From Mucilaginibacter sp. (lineage in GTDB: Bacteria > Bacteroidota > Bacteroidia > Sphingobacteriales > Sphingobacteriaceae): 64,000 bases of DNA. The stretch spans positions 62,001 to 126,000 of the forward strand of contig JAQBOA010000053.1 of the NCBI GenBank assembly GCA_028288305.1, given 5' to 3'. The position numbers and the translations under genes are program-made. The stretch's first letter is position 1, and each line of letters opens with the position of its first letter. This document shows positions 37,411 to 46,961 of the stretch, in pieces. The notes under the pieces were generated by a model, which was not told where the DNA came from, made no database searches, and was given only the letters and a program-made list of their open reading frames with translations.

Positions 37411-39357
37411 TTAATAGCTTAAACCGTAACCGAATTTGTATAGCGGATCTTTGGAGTCGTAGGGCATATCTTCCTTTTGGTTACGAACGGCTTCCATTGA
37501 TGAGGGCATTTCGATGGGCAAATGGCCTCCTGGTTTATATTTACCAAAAACAACATCAAGCAGTGCTGCGTCACTAGAGCCGAAACTGGCAAAAAGACCT
37601 TTTGCATATTGGCTGATTTGAGGAATAACAGCCCCTCTATCCAAATAAATGTCGACTACTGTCGGCACAGTTTTTTCGAGGGTAAGGATGTCTTCTAATT
37701 GCTGGCCTTTAAAATCAAGATCACCCCAATGGAACATCGCAGCTATGAAGTTACCTTTTGCTTCGGGAATCGGGTAGTTTGGGGTTTGTAATCTTATGAT
37801 CGCGATATCTGCCTGCTTTGGATCGTCAACAATTGTACCGTATGCGGCTGCAATTTTTGGATTAATATTTTTGATATAAATTTTCAGCTTATTAGGTGCC
37901 AATGGCAAAGTATGATTTTCATTTTTTAACAAGGTGAGCGACCTGCGCTGAGCGTCCAGTCCAGCTTTCATAAATTCAGGGCTTCCTACAATATCAGCCG
38001 CCTTTTTCTCATCAACAAAGGGATTGTCGAATAAGCCTAACTGAAATTTTAAACGCAGCAATCTTACAACAGATACATCGATACGCTTCTCGCTTATCTT
38101 TCCTTCTTTCACCAGCTTTACAATAATTTCCGGCAGGTTTTCGCCACCAAACTGATCTACACCCGCATCAATTATTCTTTGTACCCGTTCTTCGGTATTT
38201 AGTTTCTGGACACCCCAGGCCCTTGCCTCAAAGTTAACCGGACCAAGTTTAGTATCAGATACCAGCCCCCAATCGGTACAAACCACGCCATCGTAGTGGT
38301 ATTTGTTGCGTAAAAGCTCCGTGATAATAGCTTTATTGTAAGAAAATCCTACTTCTTCTACATTTTTTTGTCCCATCGGTACGCCATAATAAGGCATGAT
38401 GGCTGCGGTATGAGCCTTGAAAGCGGCTTCGAATGGAATAAGGTGGTATTTAAAATTGTTACCAGGGTAAACCTGGCCCTTTTGAAATGCAAAGTGCGGA
38501 TCGAGGCCTTCTTTTTGCGGCCCACCACCGGGAAAATGCTTAGTCATCATGGCAACGCTGTTAGCGCCGAGCTTTTCGCCCTGGTAACCTTTTATATAGG
38601 CGGTTGTCATGCGCGAGGATAGTGCTGCATCTTCACCAAAGGTCCCTTGAATGCGCGGCCAGCGTGGTTCAGTTGACAGGTCGACCTGCGGATGTAAGCC
38701 CTGCCGTATACCAACCGCGAGGTATTCCTGCCGTGAAATATCAGCAAACTGTTCCATGTACTTTTCATCACCAATTGCGGCTAAGCCAAGTGGGTCGGGC
38801 CACATGGAAAAGGTTTTGGCCGACATCGCGAAAATACCTGCGCCGCCCTGATTACGGGGATCAGAGGCGATGGTAAGGGGAATACCCAAGCGTGTTTTTT
38901 CGGCGTATTGCTGTATCAGGTTGTACCATATGGCTAAAGTATCGGGGGCAGGTACGGCAAACAGGTTAAAATGGGTGATATGATGTTTGTCGATTTCCTT
39001 AATGCCTACCGGTGATATACTTGACAGGAAATCCTTAGCCGGCTGTTCTTCAATTGATCCGTCCTTATTCACCCTCACCGGGGAGTAAAACATCATCCCG
39101 GCCTTTTCTTCAAGGGTCATTTGTTTAAGTAGGTCCTGAACCCGCTTTTCAATAGGTTGCCTCGAATCCTCGTAAACATCCATCTTCCCGTTTTTATTCA
39201 GGTCGCGGTAGGTGACGTCCCCATCTGTCCGGATAGAACCGGATTTAGCAGTGACTACCGGTGGTAAGTTGTTTTTGGGCCGGATTTTAGTAAAGGCGAA
39301 TACCGCTAACAGTGCCCCGGCCCCTGCTGCGTAAGTAAGTGATCTGTTGATTCTCAT
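37411..39357 (-). CDS. Glycoside hydrolase family 3 protein
   Basis: The 648-residue protein has an N-terminal signal/anchor. Next is an EF-hand-like DLNKNGKMDVYED loop (about 52-64), typical of this GH3 subgroup, then the TIM-barrel domain with MMTKHFPGGGP. The catalytic nucleophile Asp is in YDGVVCTDWG. A C-terminal alpha/beta sandwich completes it, with no fibronectin III domain. GH3 enzymes remove terminal glucose, xylose, arabinose or GlcNAc units. The substrate here is unknown; the divergent Nudix-type regulator hints at pentose or plant polysaccharide use. It is controlled by the twin operators at 39460-39524. Confidence 0.9.
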   Translation of the reverse strand: MRINRSLTYAAGAGALLAVFAFTKIRPKNNLPPVVTAKSGSIRTDGDVTYRDLNKNGKMDVYEDSRQPIEKRVQDLLKQMTLEEKAGMMFYSPVRVNKDGSIEEQPAKDFLSSISPVGIKEIDKHHITHFNLFAVPAPDTLAIWYNLIQQYAEKTRLGIPLTIASDPRNQGGAGIFAMSAKTFSMWPDPLGLAAIGDEKYMEQFADISRQEYLAVGIRQGLHPQVDLSTEPRWPRIQGTFGEDAALSSRMTTAYIKGYQGEKLGANSVAMMTKHFPGGGPQKEGLDPHFAFQKGQVYPGNNFKYHLIPFEAAFKAHTAAIMPYYGVPMGQKNVEEVGFSYNKAIITELLRNKYHYDGVVCTDWGLVSDTKLGPVNFEARAWGVQKLNTEERVQRIIDAGVDQFGGENLPEIIVKLVKEGKISEKRIDVSVVRLLRLKFQLGLFDNPFVDEKKAADIVGSPEFMKAGLDAQRRSLTLLKNENHTLPLAPNKLKIYIKNINPKIAAAYGTIVDDPKQADIAIIRLQTPNYPIPEAKGNFIAAMFHWGDLDFKGQQLEDILTLEKTVPTVVDIYLDRGAVIPQISQYAKGLFASFGSSDAALLDVVFGKYKPGGHLPIEMPSSMEAVRNQKEDMPYDSKDPLYKFGYGLSY

Positions 39358-39459
39358 TTTGGATATAATTTGGTTTATATGGAATTAAAAAATTTCTTAT
39401 TGTTTGGTTTACAATCGTTAAAGATTTCCTGGCTATATTAAGTCGACTGCAGTAATCTC

Positions 39460-39524
39460 ATTTATTAAAATTTAATAAATAAAGGTATGTAAATTTTTAT
39501 TACATTTATTAAATTTTAATAAAT
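39460..39524. promoter_or_regulatory. Twin operators of the Nudix-type regulator
   Basis: ATTTATTAAA-A-TTTAATAAAT (39460-39480) and its exact reverse complement, ATTTATTAAA-T-TTTAATAAAT (39504-39524), are 21-base perfect palindromes 44 bases apart centre to centre. They fill the divergent gap between the GH3 gene and the regulator. They are the only strong dyads there. Confidence 0.75.
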
Positions 39525-39545
39525 AATTCGATCATCGTAAAAAAG

Positions 39546-40325
39546 ATGGAAAGCTTGCAGGAAATACAGCATTTTTTTAATGAAGGTTATTTAGATTACC
39601 GGCCCTGCCTTACGGTAGATTGCGCGATTTTTGGCTATCACGACGGCGAGCTCCAGTTATTGTTAGTGAAGAATAAGCTCATTACGATGTGGTGTTTGCC
39701 GGGTGGATTTGTAAGGAAAGATGAAAGCCTGGACCAGGCCGCCACCAGGATAACGGCAGAGCGGACAGGCATTGACAATTTGTTTTTGAAACAGTTTAAA
39801 GCCTTTGGCGATCCGGGAAGAAACGATCCGCGGGGAGCTTTTGAACTCGAAAAGCTTTTTGAGTTGGCTGGCGTACGACTGGTTGAAGATACTTGGCTTA
39901 CCGGCGAAACGGTGTCGGTTGGGTTTTATGCTATAACCGATATTGTCAATGCAAAGCCGCAAGCGGACTATCTGTCCAGCGAATGCCAGTGGTTTTCGGT
40001 AAACAAATTGCCCAAATTAGGATTTGACCATGACGAAATGGTTCGCGAAGCTCTGTTTACGATGAGGATGCATTTGTATCATTTCCCAATAGGTCAAAAT
40101 TTTTTACAGCAGAAATTTACTTTGAAGGAAATTAAGCATTTTTATGAGGTAATGTCGGGTAAAGAGCTCAATGCTTCTAACTTTCCCAATAAATTAATTT
40201 CGCTCGGGCTCATTGTAAAACTGGATGAAAAAAGAAAAATAGGCGCTCATCGCTCACCTGCTTATTACAAATTTGACGAGGAGAGTTATCAGAAAGCATT
40301 ACAGGAAGGTTTGGTATTGGCTTAA
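39546..40325 (+). CDS. Nudix-type transcriptional regulator (NrtR/AraR-like)
   Basis: The 259-residue protein has an N-terminal Nudix domain and a C-terminal winged helix (FTLKEIKHFYEVMSGKELNASNFPNKLISLGLIVKLDEKR). The Nudix box (54-76) is degenerate: Arg68 and Glu72 remain, but the catalytic Glu positions are Ile69 and Arg73. It should therefore bind a ligand without hydrolysing it. Bacteroidota regulators of this family (AraR) control arabinose and other sugar genes. It is divergent from the GH3 gene, and the two matched palindromes between them are its probable sites. Confidence 0.85.
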   Translation: MESLQEIQHFFNEGYLDYRPCLTVDCAIFGYHDGELQLLLVKNKLITMWCLPGGFVRKDESLDQAATRITAERTGIDNLFLKQFKAFGDPGRNDPRGAFELEKLFELAGVRLVEDTWLTGETVSVGFYAITDIVNAKPQADYLSSECQWFSVNKLPKLGFDHDEMVREALFTMRMHLYHFPIGQNFLQQKFTLKEIKHFYEVMSGKELNASNFPNKLISLGLIVKLDEKRKIGAHRSPAYYKFDEESYQKALQEGLVLA

Positions 40326-40686
40326 TCGCAATAATACATCAAAAGCACTTATTAGCTGATAATATCCTCCATCTGCGAAATCTATAAGGTATCAGATAAT
40401 GTGTAAGCATAGACTTATGTCGGAATGATGCTTGTACTTTCTGTTTTAACTAACGTCTAATTATTGATATTATTAAAAACCTACTGTAAGATACGTTGTT
40501 ATAATTCAACATTGTTAATATCTATCCCATCGTTGCTGTCAAATACTGTTTGAAATAGCCCAACCACTCATTTCGGTTACATACCCAATAGGATTAATTT
40601 AAATCAAGAATTGATTTTTATGCCGAATACTATTTTTAGGTTAAAAATTTTAATTCAATTTTTTATTTCTCCAAATCTCAACCACA
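40326..40686. other. 361-base intergenic region, no feature recognised
   Basis: This is AT-rich DNA between the Nudix-type regulator and the porin gene. There is a weak dyad (cttattagctgataatatcc / ggtatcagataat), but no open frame, promoter consensus or strong repeat was seen. Confidence 0.4.
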
Positions 40687-42111
40687 ATGAAAAGGTATAC
40701 AATCATTTTTGGAACAAAAAAACGGGAGATCCAATTGTTCCGGATCATGCTGAAATGCATTGCTGTATTAATGCTTTTTAATTTCATTTTATCAACCAAT
40801 TTATTAGCCCAGGAAGACACAAGTGCTAAAAAGAAGGATATTAATGAAATTAGGCTAAAGCTAAATGAAGACGGAAGCCATTACCTCAAACTTACTCTAC
40901 TTGGCCAGTTTTGGTTTCGTTACAATCAGAGCAATCCCGGCACTACTGTTTTGAAAGACCCCACCGCTGAAACTTATGACATTGGAATACGGAGGGCACG
41001 ATTTCAATTTTATGGGCAACTTACAGACCATGCTTTTTTTTATTTCTATTTTGGACAGGATAACTTCAACTATCTTGCACCAAGAAAATTTACGCCTTTC
41101 ATACAAGATGCCCTGGCCGAATACAAGGTTAAGAAAGGAAGTGAGGCATTGATTTTTGGGGGTGGTCTCAGTATTATTAGCGGGTTATCACGCTTTTCCC
41201 AGCCCCAGGTTGCCAATATTATGTCGATGGATATACCCCTTTTTACACAGTCAACCTTTGACCTCACCGACCAGGCCGGACGCAAATTAAGTGTATATGC
41301 ACGGGGCCAGGTTGGCAAACTGGATTACCGTTTAATTCTCAGCAATCCATTTCCTATAACTACAAGCGGTACAGTTCTTCCAACCGGAAATCCTACTACC
41401 TCAAATTCTAATTTCGCTCAACAAGGAAATCATATACAATATCAAGGCCTTTTAATCTGGAATTTCTTTGACAGGGAAACTCACGTAGTAGCTTATATGC
41501 CGGGAACCTACTATGGCGAAAAAAAGGTTTTGAACCTGGAAGCAGGGTTTATTGAACAAAAAAACGCAACATGGTCTAGCCCGGATGGCGGCCAAACTGT
41601 TAATTATCATCCGCTAAATTGCTGGTCGGTTGCTATCTTTTACGACGCTCCCTTAAATAAAAGAAAGGGAACAGCCTTAAATGCATATCTCGGATACTTT
41701 GATACCCAATATGGCCCTGGTTATTTGCGTTATGTTGGGATAATGCCCGTAGCCGACGGGCTGGTTGCATCATCCCCTTATCTTGCCGGAAGCCAGGGCA
41801 ATGCTTTCCCAACATTTGGTACCGGGCACGTCGTTTATTCGCAGTTTGGCTATTTATTAGATAAGGATTTATTTGGAACGGGTAACGGCACTCTTATGCC
41901 TTATGCCACTTTGCAAACCGCAAGTTACGATCGCCTTGATAAACAAATGACATTATTTGATCTGGGTATTAATTGGCTTATCAATGGAAATACAAGCAAA
42001 CTGACCCTTGATTATCAAAACAGGCCGGTTTACTCTTTGGCCGGCAATAGTTTGATAAGAAATTCTTCCAGGGAAGCACAAGTGGTATTACAATACCAGG
42101 TTTCCTTTTAA
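40687..42111 (+). CDS. Phosphate-selective porin O/P-like outer membrane protein
   Basis: The 474-residue protein has a signal peptide ending STNLLA|Q. Its barrel begins LTLLGQFWFRYNQ and has RRARFQFYGQLTDHAFFYFYFGQDN, the hallmark of the OprO/P-like family. It ends in Phe. It is likely a general or anion-selective outer membrane channel. The ATG at 40687 gives a long charged N-region; the inner Met at 40747 (MLKCIAVLMLFNF) may be the real start. It is not linked to phosphate genes here. Confidence 0.75.
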   Translation: MKRYTIIFGTKKREIQLFRIMLKCIAVLMLFNFILSTNLLAQEDTSAKKKDINEIRLKLNEDGSHYLKLTLLGQFWFRYNQSNPGTTVLKDPTAETYDIGIRRARFQFYGQLTDHAFFYFYFGQDNFNYLAPRKFTPFIQDALAEYKVKKGSEALIFGGGLSIISGLSRFSQPQVANIMSMDIPLFTQSTFDLTDQAGRKLSVYARGQVGKLDYRLILSNPFPITTSGTVLPTGNPTTSNSNFAQQGNHIQYQGLLIWNFFDRETHVVAYMPGTYYGEKKVLNLEAGFIEQKNATWSSPDGGQTVNYHPLNCWSVAIFYDAPLNKRKGTALNAYLGYFDTQYGPGYLRYVGIMPVADGLVASSPYLAGSQGNAFPTFGTGHVVYSQFGYLLDKDLFGTGNGTLMPYATLQTASYDRLDKQMTLFDLGINWLINGNTSKLTLDYQNRPVYSLAGNSLIRNSSREAQVVLQYQVSF

Positions 42112-42329
42112 CAATATCGGGGAAACGATGAAAGTGTAAGATCAATGAATGATAAAATCAGCCACTTTAATTTATGATGTGCAAACTGTAGTTTTAAACT
42201 ACATTATGCCATGCGGAGCTGCTGAAAATCCCTAGTTAGCATTCACACCAAAATAAAAATCTGATATATCATCAGTAAATATTACCATACAAACCGCTTA
42301 AACTACCACACATTAAAGTCTTTTCCCTC

Positions 42330-42337
42330 TACCTTTG
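42330..42337 (+). promoter_or_regulatory. Possible -7 box giving a nearly leaderless AraC mRNA
   Basis: TACCTTTG matches TAnnTTTG exactly and ends four bases before the ATG at 42342. No clear TTTG -33 element is seen at the right distance. If used, transcription would start at about the first codon. Confidence 0.35.
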
Positions 42338-42341
42338 AGGT

Positions 42342-43226
42342 ATGAAAAATGAATTTCCGGTATATGATATCTGCAATCTGTCGGAGTTTAAACAGGAAGA
42401 TATTTTAATCAGCCGGTTTGCGCCATATCTGCAAGTTCATAAAAATCTTCATCGGCCGCACCGGCATACATTTTACCATTTGGTTTTATTCACACAAGGA
42501 GCAGGAACTCATACTATTGATTTTGAAAACTTTCCAGTTAAGCCATTTCAGATCTACTTTATGATTCCTGGCCAGGTTCATAGCTGGAATTTTGATGGGA
42601 AGGTGAATGGCTATGTCATTAATTTTTCGGTTAGTTTTTTTCAGTCGTTTTTGTTGAAATCTGATTACCTGCAAAATTTCTCTTTTTTCAGCGGTACACC
42701 AGTAGATGCCGTTATTGAACTTCCGGATAGCTTAAAGCCTGAAATAATTGACTTATTTGAAAAGCTGATTGAAGTAAGTGAAGATAGCCGGTGGATGGGC
42801 GTTGATTTGGCCAAAACGATTATGCTTCATATTTTTATATTGATAAATATGGAAAGATTAACCTACCATCCGCCAAATGTCACTTCTTATAACTATACCT
42901 TGCTTAAAAATTTTCAGAAGTTGATCGATACTAATTTCGCAACCCTGAAGCTGCCTAAGGAATATGCCGAAATGCTGTTCATAACACCTAACCATCTGAA
43001 CGCACTGTGCAAAGAAGCGCTCAACATACCGGCGGGCGAAGTAATACGTAACCGTGTTGCGCTGGAGGCTAAAAGGCTACTAATTAATCTTGACGTTACC
43101 ATCACCGAGATTGCTTACCGGTTAGGCTTTGCCGATAACTCTTATTTTACCAAGTTTTTTAAAAAACAAACCAATACAACACCTGAGGATTTCAGAAAGA
43201 AAATATTAACAGTCAAAACATCATGA
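42342..43226 (+). CDS. AraC family transcriptional regulator
   Basis: The 294-residue protein has an N-terminal cupin sensor (NLHRPHRHTFYHLVLFTQGAGTH) and two C-terminal helix-turn-helix motifs. The second is LDVTITEIAYRLGFADNSYFTKFFKKQTNTTPEDFRKK. It overlaps the next gene by four bases (ATGA), so the DUF983 gene is cotranslated. The target and ligand are unknown. Confidence 0.92.
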   Translation: MKNEFPVYDICNLSEFKQEDILISRFAPYLQVHKNLHRPHRHTFYHLVLFTQGAGTHTIDFENFPVKPFQIYFMIPGQVHSWNFDGKVNGYVINFSVSFFQSFLLKSDYLQNFSFFSGTPVDAVIELPDSLKPEIIDLFEKLIEVSEDSRWMGVDLAKTIMLHIFILINMERLTYHPPNVTSYNYTLLKNFQKLIDTNFATLKLPKEYAEMLFITPNHLNALCKEALNIPAGEVIRNRVALEAKRLLINLDVTITEIAYRLGFADNSYFTKFFKKQTNTTPEDFRKKILTVKTS

Positions 43227-43696
43227 ATACAACAGAGATAGCAAAAAACGGAATCCATCTTTCGGCCTTTAACGCAGCTTTACATGCCAAATGCCCCAAA
43301 TGCAGGCGGGGCGATATGTTTGTGAATAACATGTACGGCTTAAGCGGACAAAAAATGTATGATAAATGCCCACATTGCGGTTTTACTTTTGAAATTGAGC
43401 CTGGCTATTTTTATGTGGCCATGTTTGTAAGTTACGCAATGAGCGTAGCCGAAATGGTTACCATGGCAGTGGGAACCAGTATCCTGACCGGCAGTAGGTC
43501 GCCATGGCTATATGTCTGCATCCTGCTGGGTGTAGTGTTTATTCTGTCTCCTTTTAATTTTCGTTACTCACGCGTGATTCTTTTATATTGGTTAACGCCC
43601 GGCATACACTTTGATCCTAAAAGAGCATTAGATCACGAAGTGGTTTTAAACGCCGATTTGCAATCAAAGCAGGATTTGGAGAATCAGCAACGCTAA
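43223..43696 (+). CDS. DUF983 family membrane protein
   Basis: The 157-residue protein has two CxxC zinc-ribbon-like pairs (CPKCRRGD and CPHCGF). The conserved EPGYFYVAMFVSY and two or three membrane helices follow. DUF983 proteins are widespread in Bacteroidota and often lie near cytochrome oxidase or regulator genes; the function is unknown. It is translationally coupled to the AraC regulator upstream. Confidence 0.9.
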   Translation: MNTTEIAKNGIHLSAFNAALHAKCPKCRRGDMFVNNMYGLSGQKMYDKCPHCGFTFEIEPGYFYVAMFVSYAMSVAEMVTMAVGTSILTGSRSPWLYVCILLGVVFILSPFNFRYSRVILLYWLTPGIHFDPKRALDHEVVLNADLQSKQDLENQQR

Positions 43697-43772
43697 ATAA
43701 ATGTACTTTTTGAAAATAAGGGATCTGTTTTACAGGCTATTTTAATACGGATGTGTGGTATATTTTTTTTGA

Positions 43773-44168
43773 TTACTTATTGTACTGCTCATCGGTCACT
43801 TTTTCCATCCAGTCAACAGGCGAATCGTTCAACTTTTCCTGGATGGCAATATGGCTCATCGCGGTGGTAGCCGTAGCGCCATGCCAGTGCTTTTCGCCGG
43901 GTGAAAAGTAGATGACGTCGCCCGGGTGGATTTCTTCTTTTTCACCGTCTTCGCGCTGCACCCAACCGCAGCCTGCCGTAACGATTAATGTTTGACCAAG
44001 CGGATGGGTATGCCAGGCCGTGCGTGCGCCCGGTTCAAAGGTGACCAGGGCCATCCCAACACGAGCCGGTTCCGGCGGATTATTTAATGGATCAATCCTT
44101 ACTGTTCCTGTAAAATATGCGGCCGGGCCTTTGCCTGAAGGCTGCGAGCCTATGCGTTTAATTTCCAT
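43773..44168 (-). CDS. Cupin domain protein, mandelonitrile-lyase-like
   Basis: The 131-residue single-domain cupin has motif 1 as [20 protein letters not shown], with the usual Glu replaced by Gln. Motif 2 is [16 protein letters not shown]. Three His and the Gln could bind a metal. Close relatives are annotated as quercetin-dioxygenase-like or (R)-mandelonitrile-lyase-like cupins. The reaction is unknown. Confidence 0.8.
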   Translation of the reverse strand: MEIKRIGSQPSGKGPAAYFTGTVRIDPLNNPPEPARVGMALVTFEPGARTAWHTHPLGQTLIVTAGCGWVQREDGEKEEIHPGDVIYFSPGEKHWHGATATTAMSHIAIQEKLNDSPVDWMEKVTDEQYNK

Positions 44169-44469
44169 GGTATTTCCTTTTATGCTTAACCTTTATATTC
44201 GCTGATGGTATTCAGCTTTAATATATTATCCATGTGAATATGCTGAATTGTAAGTCAAATTTACCTCATAATTTGATTATTAATGATGATGACACCGCCA
44301 ATCAGTGAATTTGGTAGATAATACCGTGATCTGTATACCAAATAGCAGAAAATCGTCAGGATATTTGTATAAGTAACAGATACAATCATAATCGATATGG
44401 AGGCCAATGCAATAACCTGCAACGAATTTGTTTGTTTGCCTGTGCGGGAAGATAGCACAACCCATTTAA
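44169..44469. other. Divergent intergenic region, no feature recognised
   Basis: Between the cupin and the monooxygenase-like gene I see no promoter consensus, repeat or small gene. An antisense open frame running across it into the next gene has no plausible product. Confidence 0.4.
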
Positions 44470-44919
44470 ATGAAAACCAATAAAATGAAAAACAATAAAA
44501 GGCACGAATTGCCGATCGATTTGACCCTTCGCCGCGGACTGTTCCTGATACTTGCTGCAGGCATGTTGATATTATGCTCTTATAAAAACGCTTCTGCCCA
44601 GCAGACAAACCGGGTAGTGCATTTGGCAAAACTTCAAATAGATTCCGCTCAATTGGAAAGTTATAAAGCTTTGTTAAAGGAAGGTATTGAAACAGCTGTA
44701 CGCGTTGAGCCGGGTGTGCTGACTTTATATGCTGTATATGAAAAAGACCGCCCCACTCACGTAACAGTTTTTGAAATATATGCTGATACAGCTGCATATA
44801 AGGCGCACTTACAAATGCCTCATTTTAAAAAATATAAAAGCGCTACCAGGGATATGGTGAAGTCGCTGGAGCTGGTGGATGTTATGCCTATTGCGTTGGG
44901 GGCGAAAAAGAAGTTGTGA
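44470..44919 (+). CDS. Exported antibiotic biosynthesis monooxygenase (ABM) domain protein
   Basis: The 149-residue protein has a long N-region and a signal peptide ending NASA|Q. A dimeric ferredoxin-like ABM domain follows (VHLAKLQIDSAQLESYKALLKEGIETAVRVEPGVLTLYAV..., VTVFEIYADTAAYKAHLQMPHF). ABM proteins include quinol monooxygenases and heme-degrading enzymes. A periplasmic location is unusual but seen in Bacteroidota. It may start at Met6 (44485). Confidence 0.85.
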   Translation: MKTNKMKNNKRHELPIDLTLRRGLFLILAAGMLILCSYKNASAQQTNRVVHLAKLQIDSAQLESYKALLKEGIETAVRVEPGVLTLYAVYEKDRPTHVTVFEIYADTAAYKAHLQMPHFKKYKSATRDMVKSLELVDVMPIALGAKKKL

Positions 44920-45027
44920 TGTGAGTTTGTTGCAGAAACATCGCTGCAAACCACTCACTGAAAAATTCCAAAAAATATGCACTTTTGCGAACGTCTCTTT
45001 TAGAAAACACTATCGCAACCTGGTAAA

Positions 45028-46245
45028 ATGGAATCAACTTTAATAGAAACCCCAAAGCAAATAGCTCAAAAAACCGTTTTCGGCGTTTTATTTGCCATCA
45101 GTATCGGCCATATGCTGAATGATATGATCCAATCGGTCATCACCTCAGCTTATCCCTTATTAAAGCAAAACTACCGTTTAAGCTTTTCGCAGATCGGACT
45201 CATTACCTTTACTTTCCAGGTAACGGCGTCTTTACTACAGCCATTCGTAGGTTCCTTTACCGACCGTAAGCCGCGGCCGTATTCATTGCCTGTAGGCATG
45301 GGGATTACCCTTGCAGGTTTGTTAATGCTATCATGGGCGCCGGGCTTTACGGCGATACTTGGAGCTGTGGCCTTAATGGGTATCGGTTCCTCTATTTTTC
45401 ACCCCGAATCGTCGCGGTTGGCGCATGTGGCCGCCGGCGGACAAAAAGGTCTGGCCCAGTCAATTTTCCAGTTAGGCGGTAATTCTGGAAGCGCCATTGG
45501 TCCACTGCTGGTGGCGCTGATTGTTGCCCCCTATGGCCAGCATTATATTGCCTGGTTTGCTGTGGTCGCACTTTTGGGTATTATCGTATTATCATGGGTT
45601 GGCCGCTGGTATAAGGCCCATTTGAATAGCAGGGCAAAAAATACGGTTTTAAAACAAACGGTTCAGTCCGGTTTATCCAAAACAAAAATAATTTTTTCGC
45701 TGTCGGTGCTGATGCTGTTAATATTCTCCAAATTCTTTTACCTGGCCAGCATGACCAATTATTTTACCTTTTTCCTCATCGGTAAATTCCATGTTTCCAT
45801 ACAACAATCGCAGTTATTCTTATTTGTGTTTTTAGCCTCGGTAGCCGCGGGCACGCTTATTGGCGGCTTCCTGGGCGACCGTTTCGGGCGGAAATACGTT
45901 ATCTGGTTTTCCATACTTGGCGTAGCGCCTTTTACATTGATGCTCCCGTACGCCAATTTATTTTGGACCATTTGGCTGGCAGTTATCATAGGCGTTATTC
46001 TCTCTTCTGCATTTTCGGCAATCGTTGTGTACGCTCACGAACTGTTACCCGGTAAGGTGGGCATGGTATCGGGCTTGTTTTTCGGCCTGGCGTTTGGCAT
46101 GGGCGGCTTAGGCTCGGCCCTGTTGGGCAGGCTGGCAGATAGTACCAGCATCATGTACGTTTTTCAAGTATGCTCTTTTCTTCCGCTCATTGGCTTATTA
46201 ACCGGGTTTTTGCCAAATATTGAGGGGAAGTTAAAAGAAGTTTAG
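45028..46245 (+). CDS. fsr: MFS exporter, fosmidomycin resistance (Fsr) type
   Basis: The 405-residue transporter has twelve hydrophobic segments and the Fsr features SIGHMLNDMIQS near the start, QPFVGSFTDRKPRPYSLPVGMG and GIGSSIFHPESSRLAHVAAGG. Fsr proteins expel fosmidomycin and possibly native compounds. No regulator is adjacent. A word-repeat element starts right after the stop. Confidence 0.9.
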   Translation: MESTLIETPKQIAQKTVFGVLFAISIGHMLNDMIQSVITSAYPLLKQNYRLSFSQIGLITFTFQVTASLLQPFVGSFTDRKPRPYSLPVGMGITLAGLLMLSWAPGFTAILGAVALMGIGSSIFHPESSRLAHVAAGGQKGLAQSIFQLGGNSGSAIGPLLVALIVAPYGQHYIAWFAVVALLGIIVLSWVGRWYKAHLNSRAKNTVLKQTVQSGLSKTKIIFSLSVLMLLIFSKFFYLASMTNYFTFFLIGKFHVSIQQSQLFLFVFLASVAAGTLIGGFLGDRFGRKYVIWFSILGVAPFTLMLPYANLFWTIWLAVIIGVILSSAFSAIVVYAHELLPGKVGMVSGLFFGLAFGMGGLGSALLGRLADSTSIMYVFQVCSFLPLIGLLTGFLPNIEGKLKEV

Positions 46246-46345
46246 TCTTGAGTCGAAAGTCTTGAGTCTTGAGTCAGAAAAGTACAAAATTGACTTAAGA
46301 CTCCCGATAGCTATCGGGACGACTAAAGACTGTTGACTTGACACT
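46241..46345. repeat. Inverted word repeat (agtcttgagtc family)
   Basis: The direct words agtcttgagtc / gaaagtcttgagtc sit on the left. On the right are gacttaagactc and actaaagactgttgactt, with the perfect palindrome TCCCGATAG-CTATCGGGA between. It lies after the fsr gene. Confidence 0.75.
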
Positions 46346-46355
46346 GGGGATACTT

Positions 46356-46640
46356 CTGCCCTTGTTGGTGTTGTCACCAACAAGTACCGGTATATTTATA
46401 TATTTTAGAATAGTGCCGTTTTTATGTTCGGTGCTCCGTGCGTAACCAAGTTGTAGTTACAGGTTTATTCTCTGCCCTTGTTGGTGTTGTCACCAACAAG
46501 TACCGGTATGTTTATACTATTTAGAATAGTACCGTTTTTATGTTCGGTGCTCCGTGCGTAACCAAGTTGTAATTACAGGTTTATTCTCTAATTCAAAGAT
46601 CAACCTGATTTGTTGGTGATAACACCAACAAAGGCTAAAG
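46356..46640. repeat. Distant REP cluster with the RAYT-locus palindrome on a different body
   Basis: Palindromes lie at 46362-46383 and 46478-46499 (core TTGT) and 46610-46631 (core ATAA). The first two are parts of direct 116-base units (ctgccc + palindrome + gtaccggtat..., gttcggtgctccgtgcgtaaccaagttgta). That body is unrelated to the 22-24 kb units; only the palindrome is shared. Confidence 0.9.
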
Positions 46641-46754
46641 GATTCGGACAGCATGGGTTGCGTTTGCGCACTTGTCAGGGGGGCAGAGCTGTACTTTGAA
46701 TTTCAAACATAGCGAATTATAATCGGCAATTATCTTTCGTTCGGAGTTGTACAG

Positions 46755-46961
46755 AGAATCTCCAATTGCGTTATTTAACCAAAATATGGCATTGTTCTGC
46801 GCAGGGGTGTCTGTGACAGATAATTGTTAGCGTGGATGCTGACAATTATTGAAAGTCAAGCGAAACACGCTTGACTTGGCGGGGAATCTCCAATTGCGTT
46901 ATTTAACCAAAATACGGCATTGTTCTGCGCAGGGTCGTCTGCGACAGACCCTGCGGGGACG
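46755..46961. repeat. Direct ~52-bp repeat ending in a gcagggtc hairpin
   Basis: The sequence gaatctccaattgcgttatt...cattgttctgcgcaggg occurs at 46757-46807 and 46886-46934. The second ends in a hairpin, GCAGGGTC-gtctgcgacaga-ccctgc, which is the left end of the 49084/52459 elements in reverse orientation. The stretch 46640-46755 has no recognised feature. Confidence 0.75.

Noticed and set aside
44261-44797. 178-codon open frame on the minus strand
   Set aside because: It runs antisense to the ABM-domain gene, has no family features and its composition is that of a complementary strand.
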